Shown: positions 1-7,074, counted from the first letter of the stretch. The stretch: 16,206 nucleotides of DNA from Clostridiales bacterium UBA7285 (GCA_002472145.1 DKRJ01000004.1:99826-116031), one strand, 5' to 3'. The notes: generated by a model not told the origin, from the letters alone. Made by a program: numbers and translations.

Positions 1-783
1 CGCGTTTCCTTCGCAGCGCGCATCACCGCAGCGCACATCGCCATAACGCGCATCACCATAACGCGCATCACCGCAGTGCGCACCGTCACCGCATAACGGG
101 TCTTCCCATTCCATTCCGACGCGGGCACAGTCTGCGAAGTAGGGAGATATTGCTTCGGCGCTTCTCTCCAGCATCGGGAGGTCCATGTCGTTGTTCGCGC
201 CGCTGTTGTTACGGTCCACCAGGCCCGGCTTCGGCGTCAGGCGGGCTTCGTCCAGGAGGCTCTGCTCCGCGGAGCGGGCTATGGTGCGGCAGGCGGCGTC
301 CTTCAGCAGAGCGAGCGTCGCCGCCTTCACGGCCGGCAGGCCGTGCGCCCTGCTCCTGGCGCACTCCGCGGCAGGGCGGCCGCACACCAGGCACTTTCGC
401 GGCTCGCGGCGGGAGATCTTCACGCCGTCGGTCCCGATGACGTCGACGTCCAGCAGCCTGCCTCCCGGCAGAGACTCCTCCAGTGCCACGCATTTCGATT
501 TCAAAATATCGGGATCCAGATCATAAGAAAACAGAGCCTCGTCGCCTGTCTTCGCTTTGGTGATCTCACAGGCGGCCGGCTCGCCGAGCGTCCCGCGTAT
601 CTCGCGCACGGCGCCGTCGAAAACGTATTCCGAGAGAGAAGTCCGCTTCACTTCCCCCGCGATGTTCATGGTAAATGAGACGAGAGGAAAGCCGTGCTCG
701 CCGATCATCCTCCGCTGCCTTTCGGCGCGCTCGTCGCGGGCGCGGACCACATCGGCTACGTCGACAGGTTCAGGCCTTATCAT
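1..783 (-). CDS. citXG: CitX-CitG fusion protein (partial): holo-ACP synthase plus triphosphoribosyl-dephospho-CoA synthase
   Basis: The frame is open from the ATG at 783 to the window edge (261 codons, no stop), so the 3' end is missing. Residues 1 to about 155 look like CitX, which transfers the phosphoribosyl-dephospho-CoA prosthetic group to CitD: GFPLVSFTMNI (31-41), LLDVDVIG (110-117), KISRR (122-126) and the cysteine-rich CLVCGRPAAECARSRAH (131-147). From about 155 it looks like the start of CitG, which makes the prosthetic-group precursor from dephospho-CoA and ATP: DEARLTPKPGLVDRNNSG (178-195), DMDL (199-202). CitX-CitG fusions are known in this family. The start overlaps the stop of the upstream P-loop gene as ATGA, implying translational coupling. 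Oddity: residues 231-256 are a run of [CY]GD[AV]R pentapeptides, unlike normal CitG at this point. The identity of both domains is firm; whether the repeat-bearing CitG part works is unknown. Confidence 0.88.
   Translation of the reverse strand, partial: MIRPEPVDVADVVRARDERAERQRRMIGEHGFPLVSFTMNIAGEVKRTSLSEYVFDGAVREIRGTLGEPAACEITKAKTGDEALFSYDLDPDILKSKCVALEESLPGGRLLDVDVIGTDGVKISRREPRKCLVCGRPAAECARSRAHGLPAVKAATLALLKDAACRTIARSAEQSLLDEARLTPKPGLVDRNNSGANNDMDLPMLERSAEAISPYFADCARVGMEWEDPLCGDGAHCGDARYGDARYGDVRCGDARCEGNA
16..93. repeat. 15-bp in-frame tandem repeat inside citXG
   Basis: Read on the minus strand, the unit is TGC/TAT-GGT-GAT-GCG-CGT with few changes. It encodes about five copies of [CY]GD[AV]R, the first one diverged (CGDGAH). 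The repeat lies just after the CitG residues EWEDPL. The regular 15-bp period and intact frame point to local slippage or unequal recombination. The array ends at about position 16, where the reading continues as CEGNA to the edge. Confidence 0.9.
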
Positions 784-1736
784 AGTCCCGGTACGTCCTC
801 TCCTGACTGCCAGCGGTTGATCTTATCCAGATGCTCGACGTTCGCCTCGCTGTTCTCGCCGACACAGGCGACCATCAGATACCTGTCGTTCACCTTGTCG
901 TAGATAAAGCGCTTCAGGAGCGAAAATCCGGTTATCTCGCCCGTGTGGCTGACGTGGGTCCTCGGCCCCGTGCACGGGTGCAGATGCCCGTTTATCAAAA
1001 TATGCGAGTCGTCGTGGTACTCGATGGGAACGTCTTTGTGGATTATCGCCCGCACACCCTCCTCGAGGCTGACCAGGTCGATGTCAGGCGGCGTGTCGTC
1101 GAACGCCAGGATGAAGCCGTGGTGGATGTCGTCGTGCGTGCACGTGTTTATCAGTTCATTCGGCATGCAGAATTCGCAAAGGTCTTCGGAGGTGTGCGCC
1201 ATGAGCCTGTATTTCAGCGAGTTATACGCCTGCTCCTTAATCTCGTCCGGGTACGGCCCGAAAAGATTAGGCCGCGAGATCACGATCTCCTCGCCCACCC
1301 CGATGAGAAGGTCCGCGTTCCTGCGCAGGAACGGATAGATCATGTCGAAATGCTCTATGACGACGCGCTTTCCGCGGGAGATCGCCATCTGCACCGCGTC
1401 CGCCAGCACAGGCAGCTGCGTGAACCCCTGCTCGAACCTGACGTCCATGTGATACGTGTGCGGCGTAAAGAACCCCGACTCGTCCTCCTGATGCAGGATC
1501 GGCAGCGGCCTGACGTTCACGCCCTCGTCGTCGTTTGTAAGTTCGAGCCCCGGGAACATTCCTTTTATCAAAGCGCTCTTTCCGGAGCCGGCTTCGCCGA
1601 TCACGCCGATAAGCTGATCGAACGGCGAAAGATAGCCCTGCGCGATGCGCATGCCAACGTCGTATATCCTCGCTCTGCCGCGCGGCGCGAAATAACTGCT
1701 CTCTATGTGATTGTTGAGCCTGTTGCTGAAATTCAT
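780..1736 (-). CDS. P-loop protein of the cit maturation operon, C-terminal part resembling alanyl-tRNA synthetase second additional domain
   Basis: This 318-residue protein is embedded between citC and citXG with ATGA overlaps on both sides. I chose the ATG at 1736 because it forms the overlap with the citC stop and has GGAACGAAGG just upstream; a longer open frame to 2048 is antisense-like noise inside citC. Residues 47-54 (GEAGSGKS) are a good Walker A motif after a hydrophobic strand, so ATP or GTP binding is likely. The rest is rich in possible metal ligands: CEFC (187-190), CTHDDIHH (199-206), HILINGHLHPC (245-255) and HVSH (261-264). From memory, similar clostridial proteins are labelled 'alanine-tRNA synthetase second additional domain-containing', a name that says little about function. 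By position it should help activate or assemble the CitDEF-type lyase, for example as a chaperone, kinase or metal-dependent maturation factor. That role is inference only. Confidence 0.72.
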   Translation of the reverse strand: MNFSNRLNNHIESSYFAPRGRARIYDVGMRIAQGYLSPFDQLIGVIGEAGSGKSALIKGMFPGLELTNDDEGVNVRPLPILHQEDESGFFTPHTYHMDVRFEQGFTQLPVLADAVQMAISRGKRVVIEHFDMIYPFLRRNADLLIGVGEEIVISRPNLFGPYPDEIKEQAYNSLKYRLMAHTSEDLCEFCMPNELINTCTHDDIHHGFILAFDDTPPDIDLVSLEEGVRAIIHKDVPIEYHDDSHILINGHLHPCTGPRTHVSHTGEITGFSLLKRFIYDKVNDRYLMVACVGENSEANVEHLDKINRWQSGEDVPGL

Positions 1737-2851
1737 CCTTCGTTCCTTTCCGCCGAGGAAGCCCTCGCCTTCAGATATTCGTACGTCACGGGCGGGACGA
1801 GTTCCCGCACCTTTTCTGTTTCGCCTTTCATGAACAAAGCCCTGACCTCCGACGCGCTGACCGCCCTTCCGCCGGCCATAGTCCTCTCGATCTCCCGGAA
1901 CGCGACCCCGCGGCGCGGCAGAGCCTCGCTCATGGTTTTGTTGTAGTTCTCCGTCAGGCGCGAGAACGGTTCTGTCCCCGCGTATCTGTCCGTTATGCCG
2001 AAAGCCGGCACGAAATACCGGCAGAATATCTCTATGTCCAGGCCGCACTTAGCGTCCGCGGCGCGGTCCCTGTCTTTCAGGAAATACGTCGGGAACGTGG
2101 CCTGCGAGACCAGATACGGCCCCGTCGGATCCACCGTGACGTTCGGTATGTGCTTTGTTCCCTCGCGCACGAGCGCGATCCTGTCCGCCGCCGGGAACGT
2201 CCCCTCATCCTCCGAGACCACGAAGACGCAGAACGCGTCGCATTCCGCCGCCCCTTTTTCGATCAAAGCCAGATGCCCGAGGGTGAACGGATCCGCGTTC
2301 ATCACCGCCGCGCCGATCTTAGCGCCGCCGGCCGGCTTATCCAGAGACGCCACGAACTTCTCCGCCCCGCCGCGCACGTTTTCCATCAGAAGCACGTCTC
2401 TCGTCTCCGCCACGTCAAAGAACAGCAGCCCGCCGAACAAAGCCCTGTTTGACGGCTTTGTATAGAGGAAGAGATGCTCTATGCCGTGCTCCGAGGCGTC
2501 CTTAACGAGCTCGGTCATGAGTTTTCCCGTGAGGTCCTCGCCGCGCATGCCCGGGTCGACAGCCAGATATTTCAGTATGGCGCCGCTCCTGCTGCCCGCC
2601 GCGATCAACCTGCCCGCCGCGCCAGGTGACGCGATCCTCTGCACCGCGTCCGGTGACGCGATCCTCGGCGCCGCGCCAGGTGACGCGATCCTCTGCGCCG
2701 CGCCCGATGATGAGATCAGCGGCGCGGACCCGTCTCTGATCAGCACCGTCAGTTCTGGTTCGTCTTCGATTGTAAGCCCGGCGCCGGAGAGGAATTCCTC
2801 CCACTCGCGCCTGGCCGCCCCCTTCAGGGGTCTTCCGTACTCTATATCCAT
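1733..2851 (-). CDS. citC: [Citrate (pro-3S)-lyase] ligase (acetate:ACP ligase)
   Basis: CitC uses ATP and acetate to acetylate the thiol of the CitD prosthetic group, which switches the lyase on. The 372-residue protein has the usual two parts. The N-terminal GNAT-like region is seen at AAGSRSGAILKYLAVDPGMRGEDL (84-107, quoted in outline). The C-terminal nucleotidyltransferase has MNADPFTLGH (184-193), the (H/T)xGH signature, followed by EDEGTFPAADRIALVREG (215-231). It is the first gene of the minus-strand operon and is divergent from citD. Its neighbours suggest that the target is the CitD made at 3043-3312. Oddity 1: residues 54-80 are three copies of RIASPxAxx, an insertion between PLI and IAAGS where the family normally runs on directly. 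Oddity 2: no Shine-Dalgarno sequence precedes the ATG, and a good -10 lies only 11 nt upstream, suggesting leaderless translation. Confidence 0.93.
   Translation of the reverse strand: MDIEYGRPLKGAARREWEEFLSGAGLTIEDEPELTVLIRDGSAPLISSSGAAQRIASPGAAPRIASPDAVQRIASPGAAGRLIAAGSRSGAILKYLAVDPGMRGEDLTGKLMTELVKDASEHGIEHLFLYTKPSNRALFGGLLFFDVAETRDVLLMENVRGGAEKFVASLDKPAGGAKIGAAVMNADPFTLGHLALIEKGAAECDAFCVFVVSEDEGTFPAADRIALVREGTKHIPNVTVDPTGPYLVSQATFPTYFLKDRDRAADAKCGLDIEIFCRYFVPAFGITDRYAGTEPFSRLTENYNKTMSEALPRRGVAFREIERTMAGGRAVSASEVRALFMKGETEKVRELVPPVTYEYLKARASSAERNEG
2622..2729. repeat. 27-bp in-frame tandem repeat inside citC
   Basis: Three near-identical 27-bp units start at 2622, 2649 and 2676 (plus-strand core GGTGACGCGATCCTC), and a clearly diverged fourth starts at 2703. 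On the minus strand they encode RIASPGAAP, RIASPDAVQ and RIASPGAAG. A further short duplication, CTGCCCGCCGCG at 2592-2603 and 2610-2621, abuts the array. The unit keeps the reading frame and sits in what should be a loop of the GNAT-like domain. Confidence 0.93.
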
Positions 2852-2861
2852 AGTTATCAGT

Positions 2862-2867
2862 AGTATA
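2862..2867 (-). promoter_or_regulatory. Extended -10 promoter element for the citC operon
   Basis: On the minus strand, TGGTATACT matches TGnTATACT, an extended -10. It ends 10 nt before the citC ATG, with no recognisable -35 and no Shine-Dalgarno site. Transcription would start within a few bases of the start codon. Prediction by eye only. Confidence 0.5.
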
Positions 2868-2963
2868 CCATGACCGCCGCGCTAAAACACCACACGTCGC
2901 TCTGCGTCACGCGAAAAAACAAAATTCGCCGGATCCCGCATCCGCTATGGAAATTGTTACATT

Positions 2964-2998
2964 TGTATTATATAATAAAACCAAATTGATATAATACA
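2964..2998 (+). promoter_or_regulatory. citD promoter with overlapping palindromic operator candidate
   Basis: TGATATAAT (2987-2995) is an extended -10, 47 nt before the citD ATG. No good -35 is visible, as expected for an activator-dependent or extended -10 promoter. Overlapping it is a perfect 10-bp inverted repeat, TGTATTATAT (2964-2973) with ATATAATACA (2989-2998). Its left arm is also part of the self-complementary TATTATATAATA (2966-2977). Symmetric AT-rich sites of this kind are typical of GntR operators, and binding here would cover the -10. The half-site TTGATATAAT recurs near the glmS promoter. That the site is bound by the operon's own GntR protein is inference. Confidence 0.6.
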
Positions 2999-3042
2999 CA
3001 TGCGTGAAATATTGATACACATCGAAACGGAGGGATCGTAAG

Positions 3043-3312
3043 ATGGCAATAATCGTCAGGAAGGCGTCCGCCGGAACGCTTGAGTCCAGCGACGCGTACG
3101 TGGAGATCGGGCCCGGGACCGGGAACGGCGTCGAACTCGATCTGGAGTCCGTCGTAGTGAAACAGTACGGCGATCAGATCGAAGCGACGGTAAAGAGCGT
3201 CCTGGATCAATTCGAAGTGACGGACGCTGAGGTAAAGGTCGTCGACCGAGGAGCGCTCGACTGCGTCATCCGCGCGCGCGTCGAGACCGCGATAATGAGA
3301 GGGGAGGAATAA
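3043..3312 (+). CDS. citD: Citrate/citramalate lyase acyl carrier protein (gamma subunit)
   Basis: This 89-residue carrier subunit holds the 2'-(5''-phosphoribosyl)-3'-dephospho-CoA prosthetic group on which acetyl and acyl groups are carried during the lyase reaction. The start AGTLESSD (10-17) matches the modification site; by alignment with E. coli CitD, Ser15 is the attachment residue. The C-terminal signature GALDCVIRARVETAI (70-84) is also typical. The length is normal. GGAGGG precedes the ATG at a good distance. It is the first gene of the plus-strand operon, with one base between its stop and citE. Because the operon also encodes the rest of the methylaspartate pathway, the physiological substrate is probably citramalate, not citrate. 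Confidence 0.95.
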   Translation: MAIIVRKASAGTLESSDAYVEIGPGTGNGVELDLESVVVKQYGDQIEATVKSVLDQFEVTDAEVKVVDRGALDCVIRARVETAIMRGEE

Positions 3313-3313
3313 C

Positions 3314-4186
3314 ATGCGCCGTTCGATGCTTTTCATACCGGGCAACACGCCTAACCTGCTCATAAACGGCAGCCGCCTCGGAGCGGACGCCGTCATTTTT
3401 GACCTGGAGGACGCCGTATCTCCGGCGGAAAAGGACTCCGCCCGGGTCCTCGTCCGCAACACGATGAAGTACCTGGACTACAGCGGCATAGAGACCATCG
3501 TCCGCATCAACTCCATCGACACCGAATACTGGAAGAAAGACCTCGATACGGTCATGGAGCAGAGACCGGACATCATCATGCTTCCTAAATCGGGCAAGGC
3601 AAGCGACGTCGAGACCGCGTCCGCCTACATGAGCGAAGTCGAGAAACGCCTCGGCCTTCCGGACGGCACGGTAAAACTCATGCCGCTCATCGAGACTGCC
3701 CTCGGCCTGCAGAACGCATATGAGATAGCCTCCGCGTCCCCTCGCGTCACCGCGATATTCCTCGGCGCCGAGGACCTCACCGCAGACCTCCGCTGCAAGA
3801 GGACTAAAGAAGGACGCGAGATCGACTACGCCAGGAGCCGCATGGTCGCATGTGCCAGAGCGGCCGGAGTGGATGTCTACGACACGCCTTTCACCGACGT
3901 GAACGACGACGAAGGCATCTACACCGACGCCGCGTACGCTAAGTCGCTCGGGTTCACCGGAAAGGCGAGCATCTCGCCGCGCCACGTAGAGGCCATAAAC
4001 GAGGTGTTCAGCCCGTCGCAGAAGGACATCGACTACGCCTACGAGGTGATGGACGCGATCAAGACCGCTAAAGAGCAGGGCCGCGGCGCCATCGCCCTTC
4101 ACGGGAAGATGATAGACGCCCCTATAGTCGCCCGCGCCCGTCAGACGATCGAGGCAGCCGAAAAGCTCGGCCTCGCCAGACATTAA
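3314..4186 (+). CDS. citE: Citrate/citramalate lyase beta subunit (acyl-CoA/ACP lyase)
   Basis: This 290-residue protein of the HpcH/HpaI aldolase superfamily cleaves the (3S)-citryl- or citramalyl-thioester on CitD, releasing oxaloacetate or pyruvate and leaving acetyl-ACP. Visible signatures are RRSMLFIPGNTPNLL (2-16), the metal-binding region DAVIFDLEDAVSPAEKD (25-41), LMPLIETALGLQNAYEIA (in the middle) and IFLGAEDLTADLR, all standard for CitE. The length is normal. GGGGAGG lies just upstream of the ATG within the end of citD. The sequence alone does not tell me citryl from citramalyl specificity; the operon context favours citramalyl-ACP, giving pyruvate and acetyl-ACP. Confidence 0.95.
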   Translation: MRRSMLFIPGNTPNLLINGSRLGADAVIFDLEDAVSPAEKDSARVLVRNTMKYLDYSGIETIVRINSIDTEYWKKDLDTVMEQRPDIIMLPKSGKASDVETASAYMSEVEKRLGLPDGTVKLMPLIETALGLQNAYEIASASPRVTAIFLGAEDLTADLRCKRTKEGREIDYARSRMVACARAAGVDVYDTPFTDVNDDEGIYTDAAYAKSLGFTGKASISPRHVEAINEVFSPSQKDIDYAYEVMDAIKTAKEQGRGAIALHGKMIDAPIVARARQTIEAAEKLGLARH

Positions 4187-4219
4187 CAGGCATCCTGCAA
4201 GGAAAGGCGGTATCAGAAA

Positions 4220-5629
4220 ATGAATAATAAACTCGTAAGATCCCTCCGCGAAGCGATACAGGCCACTGGCCTGAAGAGCGGAGACACCATATCGTTCCAC
4301 CACCATCTGAGAAACGGCGACTATGTCCTGAACATGGTCCTGGATGAGATCGCAGACATGGGCATCCGCGATCTGACGGTGAACGCAAGTTCCCTCTTCG
4401 ACTCGCAGGCGCCTCTCATCGAACACATAAAAAACGGCGTCGTGAAAAAGATCATCACCGACTATATGTCCGGCGGCATCGGACACGCCATCTCCGGCGG
4501 CGTCATGGGCGAGCCGGTACAGTTCCGCACTCACGGCGGACGGGCGAGCGCCATCGAAGACGGCACGACGCCTGTCGACGTCGCTTTCATAGCGGCCCCT
4601 TCCGCTGACCCTATGGGGAATCTGACCGGAAAGATCGGAAAGTCGGCCTGCGGCAGCCTCGGGTACGCTTTTGCCGACGCGATGTACGCAAAGCGCGTAG
4701 TCGCCATCACCGACAACCTCATGCCTTACCCTATGACCGAATGGTCGATCCCGGAGAACTATGTCGATTACGTAGTGGAGGTCGACGCCATCGGCGACCC
4801 GAACGGCATCGTCTCGGGAACCACTAAGATCACCCGCGACCCGGTGGGCCTCGTGATAGCAAAGCGCGCCGTCGACGTGATTTGCGCCTCCGGCCTGCTG
4901 AAGGACGGCTTTTCGTTCCAGACGGGCGCGGGCGGCGCGACGCTGGCCGCGGCAAAATTCCTGAAGGACGTCATGCTCCGCGACAATATCAAAGGAAGCT
5001 TCGGCTTGGGCGGCATCACGGGCTACATGGTCGACATGTTAAACGACGGATGCTTCCAGTCACTGCTCGACGTGCAGTGCTTTGATCTGAAGGCCGTCGA
5101 GTCGATACGAACCAATCCGAAACACCGCGAGATCAGCGGCATGCAGTACGCGGGGCCGGGATCCAAGAGTTCCGCCGTCGAGAGCCTGGACGTCGTCCTG
5201 CTCGGGGCGACTGAGGTCGACACGGACTTCAACGTGAACGTGCACACCGATTCAAACGGCCTCATCATGGGCGGCTCGGGCGGCCACACCGATACGGCGG
5301 CAGGCGCGAAACTGGCCATGATACTGGCTCCGTTCTTCCGCGCGAGGCTTCCTTTGGTGACCGACCGCGTCACGACCATCTCCACGCCGGGGCGCGACAT
5401 CGACGTCGTGGTCACTCAGGCCGGGATCGCCGTCAATCCAAAGAATGAAGAACTGGCCGAACGCCTTAAGAGCGCAGGTCTCCCGATCCGCAGCATAAGC
5501 GAACTGAAGGCCGAGGCCGAGAGCGTCACGGGAGTGCCGAAGCGCCCTGTCCACGGGGATAAAGTAGTCGCCGAAGTCATCGGCCGTGACGGCGAGGTGC
5601 TCGATAAGATCTACAACGTAGAGAAATAG
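4220..5629 (+). CDS. citF: Citrate/citramalate lyase alpha subunit (ACP transferase)
   Basis: CitF exchanges acetate for the substrate on the carrier protein, forming citryl- or citramalyl-ACP. The 469-residue product aligns with CitF throughout: TISFHHHLRNGDYVLNMV (24-41), FRTHGGR (about 102-108), SACGSLGYA, DGFSFQTGAGGATLAAAKF, GSFGLGGITGYMVD, FNVNVHTDSNG, GGSGGHTDTAAGAKLAMI and DIDVVVTQAGIAVNP. Oddity: the usual N-terminal stretch of some 40-55 residues before the 'EEAI..GL.DG.T.SFHH' region is missing. E. coli CitF is about 510 residues and clostridial forms start with a LGRELPEYI-type segment. An in-frame stop (the citE stop) lies only 33 nt upstream, so no longer start is possible. GAAAGGCGG precedes the ATG. 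Confidence 0.94.
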   Translation: MNNKLVRSLREAIQATGLKSGDTISFHHHLRNGDYVLNMVLDEIADMGIRDLTVNASSLFDSQAPLIEHIKNGVVKKIITDYMSGGIGHAISGGVMGEPVQFRTHGGRASAIEDGTTPVDVAFIAAPSADPMGNLTGKIGKSACGSLGYAFADAMYAKRVVAITDNLMPYPMTEWSIPENYVDYVVEVDAIGDPNGIVSGTTKITRDPVGLVIAKRAVDVICASGLLKDGFSFQTGAGGATLAAAKFLKDVMLRDNIKGSFGLGGITGYMVDMLNDGCFQSLLDVQCFDLKAVESIRTNPKHREISGMQYAGPGSKSSAVESLDVVLLGATEVDTDFNVNVHTDSNGLIMGGSGGHTDTAAGAKLAMILAPFFRARLPLVTDRVTTISTPGRDIDVVVTQAGIAVNPKNEELAERLKSAGLPIRSISELKAEAESVTGVPKRPVHGDKVVAEVIGRDGEVLDKIYNVEK

Positions 5630-5648
5630 CATTTTCAGGAGGACACTT

Positions 5649-6491
5649 ATGCGAGAAATCGAAGCGAGCCGGATAACGGAAGCGGTCGCACGCATGTGCG
5701 AAGACGCTAATCGGAACCTTCCGGCCGACGTCAGAGACCGCATCCGCGAAAGCCGCGAAAACGAACCGTGGCAGCCGGCGTGCGAGATCCTGGACAGGAT
5801 AATAGAAAACTTCGAAACGGCGGGCAGCGAGAAACTCCCGATATGTCAGGACACCGGAGCGGCCTGCGTGTTCCTGGAGATCGGCCAGGACGTCCACGTG
5901 GCCGGTGGCGACGTGACCGAAGCGGTGAACGAAGGCGTCAGGCGCGGCTATTCGGAAGGATACCTCAGAAAATCCATCGTCCGCGACCCGCTGGACCGCG
6001 TGAACACAGGCGACAACACGCCCGCAATGATCACCTTTGATATAGTGCCGGGCGATAAGCTGAAGATCACGGTCGCTCCGAAGGGATTCGGCAGCGAGAA
6101 CATGAGCCGCATCAAAATGCTGAAACCGTCGGACGGTGTCGAAGGCGTAAAGGATTTCGTCATCGAGACGGTCAGGGAGGCAGGACCTAACCCGTGCCCT
6201 CCGATAATCGTCGGGGTAGGCGTCGGCGGCACGTTCGACAAAGCAGCGCTCCTGGCAAAAAAAGCCCTGCTGCGCCCTGCCGGGCAGCATAACCCGGTAC
6301 CGTTCTACGCGGATCTGGAGAAAGAATTGCTTGATGAGATAAATGCGCTTGGCATAGGGCCTCAGGGGTTCGGCGGCAGGACGACGGCTCTGGCGGTGAG
6401 CATAGAGCAGTTCCCTACGCACATCGCGGGACTGCCGGTCGCAGTGAACATCAACTGCCACGTTACGCGCCACGAAACGGAGGTGCTGTGA
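5649..6491 (+). CDS. Class I fumarase-type hydratase, alpha subunit (probable mesaconase)
   Basis: This 280-residue protein matches the N-terminal part of class I, 4Fe-4S, oxygen-sensitive fumarases, here encoded as a separate subunit. The three cluster cysteines can be placed: Cys66 in PICQDTG, Cys183 in GPNPCPP and Cys270 in NINCHVTRH, with spacings close to those of E. coli FumA. Other family blocks are KGFGSENMSRI (145-155) and VGVGVGGTFDKA (188-199). AGGAGG lies 10 nt before the ATG. Class I fumarases and mesaconases belong to one family, and several hydrate mesaconate to (S)-citramalate. Lying between a citramalate-lyase-like operon and the methylaspartase genes, this enzyme most likely supplies that step. 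Fumarate hydratase or tartrate dehydratase activity cannot be excluded. Confidence 0.9.
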   Translation: MREIEASRITEAVARMCEDANRNLPADVRDRIRESRENEPWQPACEILDRIIENFETAGSEKLPICQDTGAACVFLEIGQDVHVAGGDVTEAVNEGVRRGYSEGYLRKSIVRDPLDRVNTGDNTPAMITFDIVPGDKLKITVAPKGFGSENMSRIKMLKPSDGVEGVKDFVIETVREAGPNPCPPIIVGVGVGGTFDKAALLAKKALLRPAGQHNPVPFYADLEKELLDEINALGIGPQGFGGRTTALAVSIEQFPTHIAGLPVAVNINCHVTRHETEVL

Positions 6492-7069
6492 TGTTAGAGA
6501 GACTTGAAAACGGAAAGATCCGCGTGACCGCCCCTTTCTCGCGCGAGGACGCACGCGCCCTGCGCACAGGCGACAGCGTTTTGATCTCAGGTGTGATCTA
6601 CACGGCTCGCGACGCCGCTCATAAGCGGATATGCGAAGCGATCGCCAGCGGAGAGGAAACGCCTTTCGACCTGCGCGATTCCGTGATATATTACGTCGGC
6701 CCCACTCCCGCTCAGCCGGGAAGACCTATCGGCTCAGCCGGCCCGACCACGTCATACCGCATGGACGCCTACAGTCCGACTTTGATCGAGCGCGGCGAGA
6801 CAGGCATGATCGGCAAGGGGAAGCGTTCGCCGGAAGTCATAGACACCATGAAAAAGTGCGGGGCGGTGTATTTTGCCGCCATAGGAGGCGCGGGAGCGCT
6901 GCTGGCGCACTGCGTAAAGAAGGCCGAAGTCATCGCCTACGAGGACCTCGGCGCCGAAGCGGTCAGACGCCTGGAAGTGGAGGACCTCCCGGTCACGGTC
7001 GTCATCGATTCGGAAGGCAGAAACCTCTACGAGTCGGGCCCGAAGGCATACCTGGATTCGCTGAAATGA
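6491..7069 (+). CDS. Class I fumarase-type hydratase, beta subunit (probable mesaconase)
   Basis: This 192-residue subunit matches the C-terminal domain of class I fumarases: LRTGDSVLISGVIYTARDAAHKR (25-46, in outline), YYVGPTPAQPGRPIGSAGPTTS (67-88), MDAYSPTLIERGETGMIGKG (91-110) and GGAGALLAHCVKKAEVIAYEDLG (132-154). I chose the ATG at 6491, which shares one base with the alpha-subunit stop (TGATG) and lies 6 nt after GGAGGT. A GTG one codon earlier is possible. The tight coupling fits an alpha-beta enzyme. As with the alpha subunit, the assignment to mesaconate rather than fumarate rests on the operon context. Confidence 0.9.
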   Translation: MLERLENGKIRVTAPFSREDARALRTGDSVLISGVIYTARDAAHKRICEAIASGEETPFDLRDSVIYYVGPTPAQPGRPIGSAGPTTSYRMDAYSPTLIERGETGMIGKGKRSPEVIDTMKKCGAVYFAAIGGAGALLAHCVKKAEVIAYEDLGAEAVRRLEVEDLPVTVVIDSEGRNLYESGPKAYLDSLK

Positions 7070-7074
7070 CGCGC

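Noticed and set aside
16..93. Short regular repeats at the left edge as a possible CRISPR array
   Set aside because: The units are 15 bp, directly adjoining, without unique spacers, and in frame with citXG.
831..1946. Long plus-strand open frame (371 codons) opposite the P-loop gene and citC
   Set aside because: It is antisense to well-supported genes, has no recognisable domains and arises from high GC content.
1737..2048. N-terminal extension of the P-loop protein
   Set aside because: The extra codons lie inside citC in another frame and read as low-complexity Arg/Gly sequence; the ATG at 1736 forms a coupled ATGA start.
3266..4534. Minus-strand open frame of 422 codons opposite citE
   Set aside because: Shadow of citE/citF codon usage; no motif, and the sense strand genes are certain.
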